Made by a program: the position numbers and the translations under genes. Shown here piece by piece: positions 22,710 through 32,866 of a stretch of DNA of 64,000 nucleotides. Source of the DNA: an uncultured Bacteroidia bacterium (lineage in GTDB: Bacteria; Bacteroidota; Bacteroidia; Bacteroidales; UBA932); NCBI GenBank assembly GCA_902773925.1, contig CACYGI010000004.1:1-64000 (forward strand). Direction: 5' to 3'. Positions within the stretch are counted from its first letter, which is position 1. Each line of letters begins with the position of its first letter. The notes under the pieces were generated by a model. That model saw only the letters and a list, made by a program, of their open reading frames with translations, had not been told where the DNA came from and made no database searches.

Positions 22710-23921
22710 CTATGACTGCCGGCTCAGCATATCCTCGAAGAGTGCGAGCCAATCCCGGGCAATCTTATCTACAGTAAATCTCCTGCAGGAGACAAGACCG
22801 CTGCGTGCGATCCTCTCGCGAAGTGCATCATCCGCCATCAGAGACCGGACTGCCGCCACGAACGCCTTCATATCGCCGTCGGGCACGATAAGCCCCGTCT
22901 CGCGATCCTTGATAATGGTAGGCAGCGAAACATACGAATCAAGGGCCACCGGAACCACGCCGAACTGCTGCGACTCGGTCAGGGTCAGCGCCCAGCCCTC
23001 GAAGGCAGAGGTCAGCAGGAAAATCGAGGCCTCGCGGTAATAAGCCGTCAGATCCGCTACGCGGCCCTCGAAAGACACATTCTTAAGCCCCAGCCGGCGG
23101 GCCATACGACGATAATAAGCCTCATCGGGACCGCCGCCCACGATCTTGAGCTGCCAGGAACTGAAACGGCCGTCTTGAAGGATGGCCTTCCAGGCCTTGA
23201 GCGCAAATGAGATGCGCTTGGGCTTCTCATCCAGCCGGGCAACTATCAGGACCACCCTGGCCTTGCCAGCCAGAGCCGCCTCATCCAGGAAAGTATCGTA
23301 CGAGAGGGCGCTGTTGACAGCAGCGAAGCGTCCGTCGAAGGGAAGCCACGCAATCTGGGCGTACTGGCGGCACGCCTCCGGAGTATGAAGCACGATGCGG
23401 TCCGAGTAATCATCCATCAGCCGGTACTTCCGCGTGATGCTTCGGCGGAAGATCCGCCGGACCATCTTGGGTCCGAGAATGGTCAGGGCGATATCCTTGA
23501 GATTGGCCGTGAGGCTCCCGCCGCGACGGATGCGATAGAGGCTGTTGTCGATGCGGTTGCCCAGCAGGTCTTCGCCCGGCATCGCGTGATAACATCCCAC
23601 CACCCTGGCCTTCGTGCCGCGCGTTGCCGCATAGAGAATCGGCAGCAGGCGGCGCTTATAGCTAATGCCTACCAGATTGGAGACCACGATATCGATCGAC
23701 TCGCGCTGCAGCAATTCGCACAGCTGCTCCTGCGCACGATGCTCATCCAGCAGCAGCGTCTGCCGGAACGAACAGATATCCGGATGGTCGCTCCGCTTGC
23801 AGAAAGCCAGATAGCAGGTATGACCCAAACGGGTAAACTCATCCGAGAGGGTGATCGTGATCCGTTCGGTGCCGCCCAGCTGCTGGCTGATCTCATTCTC
23901 CGTGACAAAAAGGATATTCAT
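22710..23921 (-). CDS. family 4 glycosyltransferase
   Basis: 403 aa with the GT-B layout: an N-terminal acceptor domain beginning NILFVTENEISQQLGGTERI and a C-terminal donor domain with VVLIVARLDEKPKR, LKIVGGGPDEAYY, SFEGRV and the EGWALTLTESQQFGVVPVA block that holds the sugar-nucleotide. A retaining transferase acting on the polysaccharide of this locus is expected. It follows the flippase gene by 15 nt on the same strand. Confidence 0.88.
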   Translation of the reverse strand: MNILFVTENEISQQLGGTERITITLSDEFTRLGHTCYLAFCKRSDHPDICSFRQTLLLDEHRAQEQLCELLQRESIDIVVSNLVGISYKRRLLPILYAATRGTKARVVGCYHAMPGEDLLGNRIDNSLYRIRRGGSLTANLKDIALTILGPKMVRRIFRRSITRKYRLMDDYSDRIVLHTPEACRQYAQIAWLPFDGRFAAVNSALSYDTFLDEAALAGKARVVLIVARLDEKPKRISFALKAWKAILQDGRFSSWQLKIVGGGPDEAYYRRMARRLGLKNVSFEGRVADLTAYYREASIFLLTSAFEGWALTLTESQQFGVVPVALDSYVSLPTIIKDRETGLIVPDGDMKAFVAAVRSLMADDALRERIARSGLVSCRRFTVDKIARDWLALFEDMLSRQS

Positions 23922-23936
23922 GCCTTTGTTAAATTG

Positions 23937-25532
23937 TTATCTGTGACTCACGGTCCTGAAAATTCTCTCGACGAAAGTGCGCATTCCCCGCTCTGCGGCA
24001 TAGAGCGCGCCGAATAACAGCAGGGCGAAAATGATGCAGACCTCCGCGGCATAGATGATGAACGAAACGACCGAGCCGTCGGGCTGCGGCAGCAGACTGA
24101 GGATCAACGTGCCTGCGGCGACGGCAGCCCCGCCCGCGAGAAGCAGCTTGCCATAGAGCAGCCAGTAACGGACCACGGGCTGCATTATCCCGTGCCGGAA
24201 AAGGAAATACGGCCGCCAGAGGACGGTCAGCAGCACGAGCTGGATGACTCCCGCCAGCAGCACGCCGTCCAGTCCCATATAGTGGCCCAGGACCAGCGCC
24301 AGGGTGAGATAAACGATTACCTGCGCGATGGTCGCCCATACGTCGCGGAACAGTCCGCACGCATTGATATAGATCTCCATCACGACATACATTCCCGTCA
24401 GGTAGAAGTTCAGGATGATAAGAAGCAGCGTCCTGCGCGACAGCAGGTACTGGGGTCCGATCCATATCTCGATGAACGGCTCCGCAAGGAACCACAATAT
24501 CACGGAAGAGAAGGCCATCAGGTAAAAGCGCGAGGTGAAAAGCTCGCGGAAGACCTTCATTATCAGCTTGCCGTCACCTTCGGCAATCATATTGCCGACG
24601 CTGGCCGTAATGCTCGCGAAGAGGGCCAGCAGCAGGGCGTTGAGACTGTTCGAGAGCACCAGATAGTTGCCGTAGATGGCCACCAGGCTCAGCGAGGTGA
24701 ACGCGTAGATGAGCAGCGGCGTGATCTGCACCGTGGCATAGAAACCTATCTTATGTATGAAAAGCTGCTTTATCTTGGATAAGATGTCCGGGTACTTGTC
24801 CAGCGTGACAACCTCCTCCCCTTCGCCCGTAGCATCTGGAGTTGCCCTGCGCGCCACCTTCACCCTGCCCCGCAGGAACGGATATTCGCGGTGCACGGTG
24901 CGGACCAGCAGGATGGCCGCGATGATGGCGAAGAGCGCCTCGAAGATGAGCCACCAGAGATACGGATGCGGCAGGAAAGCTACGGCGGCCATCTGGAAAG
25001 CCACCTTGACTATCATCGTCAGGCGGAAGCTCAACTGGACCTTGTAGTCCTTCTGGTCGGCCGTCAGGACCACCTGCTTGTAATTGACGAAGTAGCCCAG
25101 CATCGAGGAGAGCAGCAGCACCGCAAACGAAGCGTAAGCGTAGCTCATTGGCAGCTCCATCTTGGTGAAAATCATCGGGAAGAAGAACATCGCCACTACC
25201 GATGCTCCGATGACGAACAGGGCCACGCGCCGGTACAGCCAGCCCTGCAGCGCGACTATCTCGCGTATGGTCTTATTGTCCTGACTGAAAATCGGCCGGT
25301 AGAGAGAGAAAGCCACTGCATTGCCGATGCCCAGCTCCGCCAGATTGAGGAAATTGAGAAGGCTCGAGGCGGTGCTGTTGAGTCCCAGCACCTCGGTGCC
25401 CAGATAATCGAGGAATATCTTGCGCGAGAAAAAGCCCAGCAGCAGCTGGATGATCTGCAGCAAGAGAGCCACCGCGCTGTTGCGCAGGCTCTTCCCCGTC
25501 CTCTGGTAAGCACCGTTTTCTGCCATTTGCAA
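23937..25532 (-). CDS. Wzx-like polysaccharide flippase (MOP superfamily)
   Basis: 531 aa with 12-14 predicted membrane helices. The N-terminal GKSLRNSAVALLLQIIQLLLGF and FLDYLGTEVLGLNSTASSLL blocks are typical of the polysaccharide transporter family. A charged cytosolic loop lies near residues 220-250. Wzx flips undecaprenyl-linked repeat units across the inner membrane. Lies between the GT32-like and GT4 genes; no O-antigen polymerase is recognisable in the locus. Confidence 0.85.
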   Translation of the reverse strand: MQMAENGAYQRTGKSLRNSAVALLLQIIQLLLGFFSRKIFLDYLGTEVLGLNSTASSLLNFLNLAELGIGNAVAFSLYRPIFSQDNKTIREIVALQGWLYRRVALFVIGASVVAMFFFPMIFTKMELPMSYAYASFAVLLLSSMLGYFVNYKQVVLTADQKDYKVQLSFRLTMIVKVAFQMAAVAFLPHPYLWWLIFEALFAIIAAILLVRTVHREYPFLRGRVKVARRATPDATGEGEEVVTLDKYPDILSKIKQLFIHKIGFYATVQITPLLIYAFTSLSLVAIYGNYLVLSNSLNALLLALFASITASVGNMIAEGDGKLIMKVFRELFTSRFYLMAFSSVILWFLAEPFIEIWIGPQYLLSRRTLLLIILNFYLTGMYVVMEIYINACGLFRDVWATIAQVIVYLTLALVLGHYMGLDGVLLAGVIQLVLLTVLWRPYFLFRHGIMQPVVRYWLLYGKLLLAGGAAVAAGTLILSLLPQPDGSVVSFIIYAAEVCIIFALLLFGALYAAERGMRTFVERIFRTVSHR

Positions 25533-25575
25533 TCTTCAGGTTTTACGGTTATTGCGCGAAAATACTAATTAATCG

Positions 25576-26376
25576 TCATAATTTGAAAAGACGGCGAAGG
25601 CGGTCGCGCCATTCGATGCGCATCAGCAGCAGGGGCATCGCCCATCGGTAAAGCTTCTGACGCAGAGTGCGGCGCACCCAGAGGTTCCAGTTGCCGTTGC
25701 AGCAATGTATGGCGAGGGCCTGCTCCCCGACGCTGCGCAGCGTCGAAGAGATTGCGGCCGATGGCAGGATCAGTATGCCCTGGTCCAGATGCTGCTCGCG
25801 GTCCACGTATCTGAAGCCGAAATCGACCGCCATACGGGCGAAAATGGAGGGTGCGATGAACTTGCTGTTGGCGTACGAACCATCCGGCAGGATGTACGGC
25901 TCACGCTCGAAATAATCCATACAGCGGCGGATGAACGGATGTCCCTTCACGCTTGCCACGACCGCGGCCTGGATCCCGATCCCCGGCACGTTGAAAATGC
26001 TCTCATCCAGAAGACGGCCCTGCTCATCTACATAATCCTCACGACCGATGGGCTGGAGCGAACATTCGATGGCTGAGAAGACCTCGGATTCCATCCAACG
26101 GCCGAAATCGCGGCGGACGAAAACATCGCTGTCCATATACACGCCCCCGTAATTGTAGAGTGCCCAGAGGCGGATGTAATCCGACGCGGGAGCCCATTTG
26201 CGGACGCTCACGGCCTCGCGGACATACCGCACAGCCTGAGTGTCGAAATTGTCCATCGTCCAGATCTTAAGCTCATAATCCGGCAGCACCCGGCGCCACG
26301 AACGCAGGCACCGGCGCACCAGCGCGGGATAAGGCTCCCCGCTCAGCCAGACCATATGGATTATCTTCGGAATCAT
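25576..26376 (-). CDS. GT32-like glycosyltransferase
   Basis: 266 aa. Begins with the family opening PKIIHMVWLSGEPYP, and has KWAPASDYIRLWALYNYGG followed by VYMDSDVFVRRDF, whose DSD (about residues 96-98) is the metal-binding DxD of the Och1/TcdA-like GT32 fold. Probably adds a sugar in the cytosol to the repeat unit built by this locus. It is separated from rlmB by 3 nt, so the housekeeping run downstream may be read through from here. Confidence 0.85.
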   Translation of the reverse strand: MIPKIIHMVWLSGEPYPALVRRCLRSWRRVLPDYELKIWTMDNFDTQAVRYVREAVSVRKWAPASDYIRLWALYNYGGVYMDSDVFVRRDFGRWMESEVFSAIECSLQPIGREDYVDEQGRLLDESIFNVPGIGIQAAVVASVKGHPFIRRCMDYFEREPYILPDGSYANSKFIAPSIFARMAVDFGFRYVDREQHLDQGILILPSAAISSTLRSVGEQALAIHCCNGNWNLWVRRTLRQKLYRWAMPLLLMRIEWRDRLRRLFKL

Positions 26377-26379
26377 ATC

Positions 26380-27126
26380 TTACTGCTTCTGTATGCGCTG
26401 GCGGACGGCCTCGTAGAGGATGACCGCCGCGGCGACGGATACGTTGAGCGAGCCGGTCTCTCCGGTCATCGGGATCTTCGCCCCTACCGTGCAGAGGCTC
26501 AGCACCTGCTCAGAGATGCCGCTTCCCTCGCTGCCCATCACGATGGCCGAGGCGCGGCGCAGATTGACATCATACATCATATCTTCGGCCTTCTCGCTGG
26601 CCGCGACGATCTGGAATTCGCTGTCGCGGAAATAATACAGCGCCGTGCGCAGATTGGCGACGCGCGCCACGGGAATGCGAAGCAGCGCGCCGGCCGAGGC
26701 CTTGACCGCATCGGCATTGATGGCCGCCCCGCCCTTGGCCGGGATGACGATGCCATCGACTCCGGCACACTCGGCGCTGCGGGCGATGGCTCCCAGATTG
26801 CGGATGTCGCTGACTCCGTCGAGCACGACGAAAATGGGCGCCGCCTTGCGCGAAAGGGCGCTTTCGACCATTTCTTCGAATGGCACGTAATCTATCTGGG
26901 CAAGGTATCCTATGACGCCCTGATGAGCGCCGCGCACCACGGCGTCAAGTTTCTGAACCGGCACCTGCTGGATCGGCACGCCGTGATCTGCAGCCAATGC
27001 CGAAAGCTCCTGCAGGCGGCCAGGCTCGAGGCCCTTCTTGACGAGAATCTTTGTAAACTGGCGTCCGCTTTGCAAAGCGTCCATCACGGGATGGATCCCG
27101 TAGAGGTAATATTGTTTGTCTTCCAT
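26380..27126 (-). CDS. rlmB: 23S rRNA 2'-O-methyltransferase RlmB (TrmH family)
   Basis: 248 aa. A substrate-binding N-domain (YGIHPVMDALQSG) precedes the SPOUT domain with the three knot motifs: NLGAIARSAECAGVDGIV, AIVMGSEGSGIS and PMTGETGSLNVSVAAAVILYE. RlmB methylates the ribose of a conserved guanosine in the peptidyl-transferase region of 23S rRNA; other TrmH-family targets cannot be excluded. Part of a minus-strand run with 3-5 nt gaps. Confidence 0.9.
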   Translation of the reverse strand: MEDKQYYLYGIHPVMDALQSGRQFTKILVKKGLEPGRLQELSALAADHGVPIQQVPVQKLDAVVRGAHQGVIGYLAQIDYVPFEEMVESALSRKAAPIFVVLDGVSDIRNLGAIARSAECAGVDGIVIPAKGGAAINADAVKASAGALLRIPVARVANLRTALYYFRDSEFQIVAASEKAEDMMYDVNLRRASAIVMGSEGSGISEQVLSLCTVGAKIPMTGETGSLNVSVAAAVILYEAVRQRIQKQ

Positions 27127-27131
27127 AATCC

Positions 27132-29072
27132 TTAGAGTTCAGCCCATTCGTTCATCTTGTAGTCCAGGTCTCGCTTGAGTTCGAGATAATCCCGCGTCAG
27201 CTGCATTATATCCGTATCGGGGGCAGGGGCCTCGAGGACTTTCTCGATAGCGGCCATCTGCTCTTCGATCGAAGCGATCTGCTTCTCGAGCGCATAGCGG
27301 CGGTTCTGGATGCGCTTGTCTTCGCGCGCCTGGGCCTTGCGTTCATTGTAATCCTGCTGACCGGTGCGGGTGGTCTGCACGGTTTCGGCCGCCGCCGGAG
27401 CAGGCGTAGCCGGCTTTGACGGAGCGGCTGCGGCGCGCTCTATATCTCGGAACGACTCGGCTTTCTTGCGGCGCAGGAAATCATCCACCCCGCCCAGATG
27501 CTCGCGGACGCGGCCGTCGGCAAATTCGTAGATCTTGGTCACGAGTCCGCTCAGGAAGTCGCGGTCGTGCGAGACCACTATCAGAGTGCCGTCATAGGCG
27601 AGCAGCGCCTGCTTCAGGACATCCTTGGCACGGATGTCCATATGGTTGGTAGGCTCGTCGAGAGCCAGCAGATTGTACGGATGAAGCATCAGCCGGGCCA
27701 GCGCAAGGCGCGAACGCTCCCCGCCGCTGAGCACCAAGACTTTCTTGTCGATATCGTCTCCGCGGAAAAGGAACGCCCCGAGCAGGTCGCGCAGCCGCGT
27801 TCGCATTTCGCCGACGGCGACTCGCTCCAGCGTATCATAGACCGTATCGTTGGGCCGCAGCACATCATTCTGGTTCTGCGCATAATAGCCCACGTTCACG
27901 TTGTAGCCGGCGCCGGCCTGCCCCTCGAAGGGCTCCAGCTCGCCCATCAGCACGCGCATCATCGTGGTCTTGCCTTCGCCGTTGCGGCCGACGAATGCCA
28001 CCTTCTCCCCGCGCTTGACAGTGATATTGACATCCCGCAGGATGACTTTCCCGTTATCGGGATAACCTATCACCGCATCCTTGACCAGGAATGCCACATC
28101 GCCGCTGCGGGGCGCCGGCGGAAATTTGATGCTCATCTGCACCAGATCCTCGTCGTCGATCTCGATCCGCTCGAGCTTCTCCAGCTGCTTGATGCGCGAC
28201 TGCACCTGATTGCTCTTGGTAGGTTTGTAGCGGAACTTGGCGATGAAATCCTCCGTCTTCTCGATCATCCGCTGCTGATTGGCGTAAGCCGCCTTCTGCT
28301 GGGCGATCCGTTCGGCACGCAGGACGGTAAACTTCGAATACGGGACCTTGTAATCATATATGTGACCGAGCATAACTTCGACCGTCCGCTCGGTACAATT
28401 GTCCAGGAAGCGCCGGTCGTGCGAAATCAGCACCAGCGCACCCGTAAATTCCTTCAGATAATCCTCCAGCCACTGGATCGATTCGATGTCCAGGTGGTTC
28501 GTAGGCTCGTCGAGCAGCAGCACGTCCGGCTTGCGCAGCAGGATCTTGGCCAGCTCGATACGCATATTCCAGCCCTGCGAGAAAGTCTCGGTAGGACGCT
28601 CGAAATCCTCGCGGCGGAAACCAAGTCCGCTCAGGGTCCTCTCGGCCTGCATCTCCGGCGTCTCCGAACCCATCATCGCCAGCTCGTCATTGATCTGCGC
28701 CATCTCGATGATAAGATTGCGGTAAGACTCCGACTCATAGTCGGTGCGCTCGGCGATCTGACGCGAGACTGCATCCAGACGGTCATTGAGCCGATGGAAC
28801 TCCTCGAAGGCACGCATCGTCTCGGCCATAACGGTCCTGCCCCGGGGATGGTCCATCACCTGCGGCAGATACTCGATGCGCAGGTCCGAAGGGCGGACGA
28901 TCTGCCCCGAAGTGGGGACCTGCAGGCCCATTATGAGCTTGAGGATGGTAGATTTGCCGGCGCCGTTGCGGCCCACAAGACCGATTCGGTCCTTATCATT
29001 GATATGGAAACCGATATGGTCCAGCAGCGTCGTCCCGCCGAAAGAGAGGGTCAGGTCATTGATCGAGATCAT
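27132..29072 (-). CDS. ABC-F family ATPase
   Basis: 646 aa with two ATP-binding domains and no membrane helix. Walker A sequences are GRNGAGKST (about 34-42) and GRNGEGKTT (about 360); the second signature is LSGGERSRLALARL, while the first is the variant FSQGWNMRIELA. Both Walker B motifs read DEPTNHLD/DEPTNHMD. A Lys/Arg-rich linker lies between the domains, and a C-terminal coiled coil follows an Ala/Pro linker, as in Uup/YheS-like members. ABC-F proteins act on the ribosome. Whether this one is a housekeeping factor or gives antibiotic protection cannot be decided here; the neighbours favour housekeeping. The stop overlaps nothing; its start overlaps the tatC end by 4 nt. Confidence 0.88.
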   Translation of the reverse strand: MISINDLTLSFGGTTLLDHIGFHINDKDRIGLVGRNGAGKSTILKLIMGLQVPTSGQIVRPSDLRIEYLPQVMDHPRGRTVMAETMRAFEEFHRLNDRLDAVSRQIAERTDYESESYRNLIIEMAQINDELAMMGSETPEMQAERTLSGLGFRREDFERPTETFSQGWNMRIELAKILLRKPDVLLLDEPTNHLDIESIQWLEDYLKEFTGALVLISHDRRFLDNCTERTVEVMLGHIYDYKVPYSKFTVLRAERIAQQKAAYANQQRMIEKTEDFIAKFRYKPTKSNQVQSRIKQLEKLERIEIDDEDLVQMSIKFPPAPRSGDVAFLVKDAVIGYPDNGKVILRDVNITVKRGEKVAFVGRNGEGKTTMMRVLMGELEPFEGQAGAGYNVNVGYYAQNQNDVLRPNDTVYDTLERVAVGEMRTRLRDLLGAFLFRGDDIDKKVLVLSGGERSRLALARLMLHPYNLLALDEPTNHMDIRAKDVLKQALLAYDGTLIVVSHDRDFLSGLVTKIYEFADGRVREHLGGVDDFLRRKKAESFRDIERAAAAPSKPATPAPAAAETVQTTRTGQQDYNERKAQAREDKRIQNRRYALEKQIASIEEQMAAIEKVLEAPAPDTDIMQLTRDYLELKRDLDYKMNEWAEL

Positions 29073-29827
29073 ACCTCGGCCGCCTCCCTGCGGCAGACCA
29101 GGATGCTCAGCATATAGAGCAGGAAAAGCGGAATCGAGACCACCATCAGCGAGAAGGGGTCGCCCGAAGGCGTGATAAGCGCTGCGAGCACCACCACCGT
29201 CACGACGGCATACCGCCAGCCGCCCAGCAGCATCCTGCGGGTAACGATGCCCAGGCGCGAAAGCATCGCCACCAGAACGGGCAGCTCAAACACCAGCCCG
29301 AAGAGCAGCACCGTCGAATAGACCATCGACATATACGAAGTGAGCGATATCGTATTGACTATCGTCTCGCTCACCGAGTAACCCTGGAAGAAATTGACCA
29401 TCAGCGGCAGCACCACCGAATAGCCGGTGACAAGGCCCAGATAGAACAGTACCGACGAGAGAAGGAACGCCCGGCGGACCGCACGTTTCTCGTGGGCATA
29501 GAGCGCGGGGGCGACAAAGCCCCAGATCTCGTAGAACAGGTACGGACAGCAGAGGATCGCGGCGCAGATGAAGGTCACCTTGATGTGAGTCATAAACTGC
29601 GCCGTCACTTCGATATTGACCAGATCCAGACGCACATCGACGCCCAGCGCCCGATACAGGAAAAAATCGGGCCGGGCTGGGGCCAGGATCAGGTCGTCAA
29701 AAAGGAAGTCTTTGAAAAAGAAAAGTCCGACGGAGACGACAACAAGCACGAGGAAAGCGCGTATGAGCACTTTCCTCAACTCGTCCAGATGATCCCAGAA
29801 GGATGCTTCGCGAGCTTTTGCCGTCAT
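29069..29827 (-). CDS. tatC: Sec-independent translocase subunit TatC
   Basis: 252 aa with six predicted helices. The N-terminal SFWDHLDELRKVLIRAFLVL is the TatC cytosolic start with the conserved Glu that takes part in signal-peptide binding, and ELPVLVAMLSRLGIV with the following LLGGWRYAVV block is the family's central loop region. TatC receives twin-arginine signal peptides in the inner membrane. The tatA gene is 15 nt upstream on the same strand, giving a minimal tatAC pair. Confidence 0.93.
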   Translation of the reverse strand: MTAKAREASFWDHLDELRKVLIRAFLVLVVVSVGLFFFKDFLFDDLILAPARPDFFLYRALGVDVRLDLVNIEVTAQFMTHIKVTFICAAILCCPYLFYEIWGFVAPALYAHEKRAVRRAFLLSSVLFYLGLVTGYSVVLPLMVNFFQGYSVSETIVNTISLTSYMSMVYSTVLLFGLVFELPVLVAMLSRLGIVTRRMLLGGWRYAVVTVVVLAALITPSGDPFSLMVVSIPLFLLYMLSILVCRREAAEV

Positions 29828-29842
29828 CTTCAGACGCAGTGG

Positions 29843-30070
29843 TTATTCGCTCTTGCTCTCCTTCTCCTCGGAAGGCTTCTTGATCTCGTCGTGAATCTCC
29901 TTCACGTCGTTATCTACTTCGCGCATCCCCTCCTTGAAGTTCTTGACACCCTTGCCAAGACCCTTCATCAACTCGGGAATCTTCTTGCCGCCGAAGAGCA
30001 ACAGGATTACCAGGACAATGATAATCCACTCCCACGCAACAATGGCCATCGGCATAATCATCAGTTCCAT
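29843..30070 (-). CDS. tatA: twin-arginine translocase protein TatA
   Basis: 75 aa with one N-terminal helix, the [20 protein letters not shown] amphipathic helix of TatA (about residues 26-45), and an acidic/Lys-rich tail. TatA forms the protein-conducting assembly with TatC. ATGs also occur at the fourth and sixth codons, so the exact start is uncertain by a few residues. Lies 12 nt after valS and before tatC. Confidence 0.9.
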   Translation of the reverse strand: MELMIMPMAIVAWEWIIIVLVILLLFGGKKIPELMKGLGKGVKNFKEGMREVDNDVKEIHDEIKKPSEEKESKSE

Positions 30071-30082
30071 ATCTCGATTGTT

Positions 30083-32806
30083 TTAGAGGTTTTCAAGTTT
30101 GGAAAGCTGTGCTTTCAGGTTCTCGATCTTGGTCGTGGCATCCGAGTGCTTCTTGCGCTCAAGGGCGACCACCTGCTCCGGGGCATTGGCCACGAAACGC
30201 TCATTGGACAGCTTGGCGTTCACCCCGCGCAGGAATCCTTCGTAACGCTGGATCTCCGCCTTGATGCGGGCTATCTCGGCGCCTGTATCGACCAGACCCT
30301 CGAGAGGGATATTGTACTGGGTCGTGCCGACCATAAATACCTGGCCTGCGCCGGAACCGAAATCAGCGACGCTCTCGACCTGCGAGATACCCGCCATCTT
30401 GCTCACCACCGGAGCGAGCAGTGCGGGATAGGCACCCTTGACCTGCAGGCGCAGGGTATCGCGCACTGGGATATTCTTCGCCTGACGGACGGCGCGGATA
30501 TCTACGACTGTCTGGCAGGCTGAAGCGAAATCTGCGAGCAGCGCCTCATCCACCTTACCGGCCCCGGGCATCCGCTGGCGCATAATCGAATCTCCCTCGC
30601 GGGCGGGATCCAGCGCGTGCCAGAGCTCCTCTGTGATGAACGGCATCACGGGATGCAGCAGGCGCAGCAGCGCATCGAAAAATCCGAGCGTAGCCTCATA
30701 AGTGCCACGGTCGATCGGATCCTGGACGCCGTCCTTGAATGCGGGCTTGACAAGCTCCAGGTACCAGGAGCAGAAGTCATCCCAGAAGAGCTTGTAGGAG
30801 CACATCACGGCGTCGTTGATACGGTACTGCTCAAAGTCGCGGTCCATCTCTGCGACGGTAGCCTTAAGCCGGGCGTCAAACCATTTGACAGCCACTTCGG
30901 CAGCCTCGCTGCGGGGCGCATCGTCCGATACCGTCCAGCCCTTGACCAGGCGGAAGGCGTTCCATATCTTGTTGCAGAAATTGCGGCCCTGCTCGACCTG
31001 ACTCTCGTCGAAGAGGATATCGTTGCCCGCCGAGGTGCAGAGCAGGATGCCCAGTCGCACGCCGTCGGCGCCATACTTGTCTATGAGTCCTATCGGGTCG
31101 GGCGAATTGCCGAGCTGCTTGCTCATCTTGCGGCCCAGCTTGTCACGCACGATACCCGTGAAGTAAACGTTGCGGAACGGCACCTGGTGCATATATTCCT
31201 CGCCGGCCATTATCATTCGCGCCACCCAGAAGAAAATGATATCCGGAGCGGTGACAAGGTCTGCCGTCGGATAATAATACTTGATCTCCGGGTTGTCCGG
31301 ATGAAGGATGCCGTCGAAGAGCGAAATCGGCCAGAGCCAGCTGGAGAACCAGGTATCAAGGGCATCCTCGTCGTGGCGCAGGTCTTCGGCCTTCAGATGC
31401 TCGCAGCCTGCGATCTTATGCGCGCGCTCGAGTGCCTCTTCGCGGCTTTCGGCCACCACGAAACGCTCCTCCTCCCCTTCTGCCGAAGGCAGATAGTAGG
31501 CCGGGATGCGGTGGCCCCACCAGAGCTGGCGGCTGATGCACCAGTCGTCGATATTCTCGAGCCACTGGCGGTAAGTACCGAGGAAACGGTCGGGATAGAA
31601 CTTTATCTCGCCGTCGAGTACCGGCTTGAGCGCGATCTTCGCCAGATGAGGCATCTTGAGATACCACTGGCGGCACAGGCGAGGCTCCACGGCCGTATCA
31701 GGATTGCGCTCCGAGTAGCCGACCTTGTTGAGATAATCCTCGACCTTCTCCATCAGGCCGGCAGCCTCCAGATCCTTCGATATCATCTTGCGGACCACGT
31801 TGCGGTCGAGTCCCACGTAGAGCGGAGAATTCTCACTGATCGTCCCGTCGGGATTGAAGATATCGATGGAGTCCAGATGGTGGGTCTTGCCGAGGTTGTA
31901 GTCGTTGACATCGTGCGCGGGCGTGACCTTGAGGCAGCCCGTACCGAACTCTATATCGACATAGCGGTCTTCGATGACCGGGATCTCGCGACCTACGAGA
32001 GGCACTATGACGCGGCGACCGCGAAGCCACTGGTTCTTCGGATCCTTGGGATTGATACACATTGCCGTATCGCCCATAATCGTCTCGGGACGGGTCGTAG
32101 CCACAACGGCATAATAGCGTCCGTCCTCGTCGCGGTGCAGGACCTCGCCCTCGGCACCGGTCGGGCGGACAGCGTCCTGGTCCGCCACATAATATCTCAG
32201 ATAGTAGAGCTTCGAATGCTCCTCCTTATAGACGACTTCGATGTTGGAAAGGGCCGTGCGGGCCTTCGGGTCCCAGTTGACCATTCGCAGGCCGCGGTAG
32301 ATGAGGCCCTTGTCATACAGGTCGCAGAATACGCGGATGACGCTCTTGCTGCGCACTTCGTCCATCGTGAATGCCGTGCGCTGCCAGTCGCAGCTCGCAC
32401 CCAGACGGCGCAGCTGCTTGAGGATGATGCCGCCGTGCTCGCGGGTCCAGTCCCACGCGTGCGAAAGGAACTGCTCGCGGGTCAGATCCTGCTTGCGGAT
32501 GCCCTGCTCCGAGAGACGGCCGACCACCTTGGCTTCGGTGGCGATCGAAGCGTGGTCCGTACCGGGCACCCAGAGGGCATTCTTGCCCATCATCCGTGCA
32601 CGGCGCACCAGCACGTCCTGCAGGGTGTTGTTCATCATATGGCCCATATGCAGCACGCCCGTCACGTTCGGCGGCGGAATCACCACGGTGTATGGTTCGC
32701 GTTCGTCAGGCTCTGAATGAAACAGCCCGTTCTCTTCCCAATATGAATACCAGCGCTGTTCGACGCTTGTCGGATCGTATTTGGTTGCCGAAATCTCCTC
32801 TTGCAT
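30083..32806 (-). CDS. valS: valine--tRNA ligase
   Basis: 907 aa, a full-length class I synthetase. HIGH appears as HMGH in [13 protein letters not shown] (about 45-57), the editing domain has [12 protein letters not shown], the KMSKS loop reads [10 protein letters not shown] (about 544-553), and a C-terminal coiled coil ([20 protein letters not shown]) is the tRNA-binding arm. It charges tRNA-Val in the cytosol. A TATATTTG box at 32849-32856 (minus) gives a 42-nt leader in which no T-box or other regulatory structure is evident. tatA, tatC and the ABC-F gene may be co-transcribed. Confidence 0.97.
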   Translation of the reverse strand: MQEEISATKYDPTSVEQRWYSYWEENGLFHSEPDEREPYTVVIPPPNVTGVLHMGHMMNNTLQDVLVRRARMMGKNALWVPGTDHASIATEAKVVGRLSEQGIRKQDLTREQFLSHAWDWTREHGGIILKQLRRLGASCDWQRTAFTMDEVRSKSVIRVFCDLYDKGLIYRGLRMVNWDPKARTALSNIEVVYKEEHSKLYYLRYYVADQDAVRPTGAEGEVLHRDEDGRYYAVVATTRPETIMGDTAMCINPKDPKNQWLRGRRVIVPLVGREIPVIEDRYVDIEFGTGCLKVTPAHDVNDYNLGKTHHLDSIDIFNPDGTISENSPLYVGLDRNVVRKMISKDLEAAGLMEKVEDYLNKVGYSERNPDTAVEPRLCRQWYLKMPHLAKIALKPVLDGEIKFYPDRFLGTYRQWLENIDDWCISRQLWWGHRIPAYYLPSAEGEEERFVVAESREEALERAHKIAGCEHLKAEDLRHDEDALDTWFSSWLWPISLFDGILHPDNPEIKYYYPTADLVTAPDIIFFWVARMIMAGEEYMHQVPFRNVYFTGIVRDKLGRKMSKQLGNSPDPIGLIDKYGADGVRLGILLCTSAGNDILFDESQVEQGRNFCNKIWNAFRLVKGWTVSDDAPRSEAAEVAVKWFDARLKATVAEMDRDFEQYRINDAVMCSYKLFWDDFCSWYLELVKPAFKDGVQDPIDRGTYEATLGFFDALLRLLHPVMPFITEELWHALDPAREGDSIMRQRMPGAGKVDEALLADFASACQTVVDIRAVRQAKNIPVRDTLRLQVKGAYPALLAPVVSKMAGISQVESVADFGSGAGQVFMVGTTQYNIPLEGLVDTGAEIARIKAEIQRYEGFLRGVNAKLSNERFVANAPEQVVALERKKHSDATTKIENLKAQLSKLENL

Positions 32807-32848
32807 ATCTCTTGTCTTATAAACTGCCGAAACCTTTTCGGTAAATTA

Positions 32849-32856
32849 CAAATATA
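32849..32856 (-). promoter_or_regulatory. -7 promoter box of valS
   Basis: TATATTTG on the minus strand, 42 nt before the valS ATG and 11 nt past the stop of the upstream radical SAM gene. Confidence 0.55.
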
Positions 32857-32866
32857 GTAAAACTTA

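Noticed and set aside
27498..29117. 539-codon frame opposite the ABC-F gene
   Set aside because: Same reason: it is the complement of a well-supported ATPase gene and shows no motif.
30617..32716. 699-codon open frame on the plus strand opposite valS
   Set aside because: valS on the minus strand is beyond doubt by its motifs. The opposing frame has low-complexity His/Arg/Leu-rich sequence, no family resemblance and no promoter; long antisense frames are expected in G+C-rich genes.
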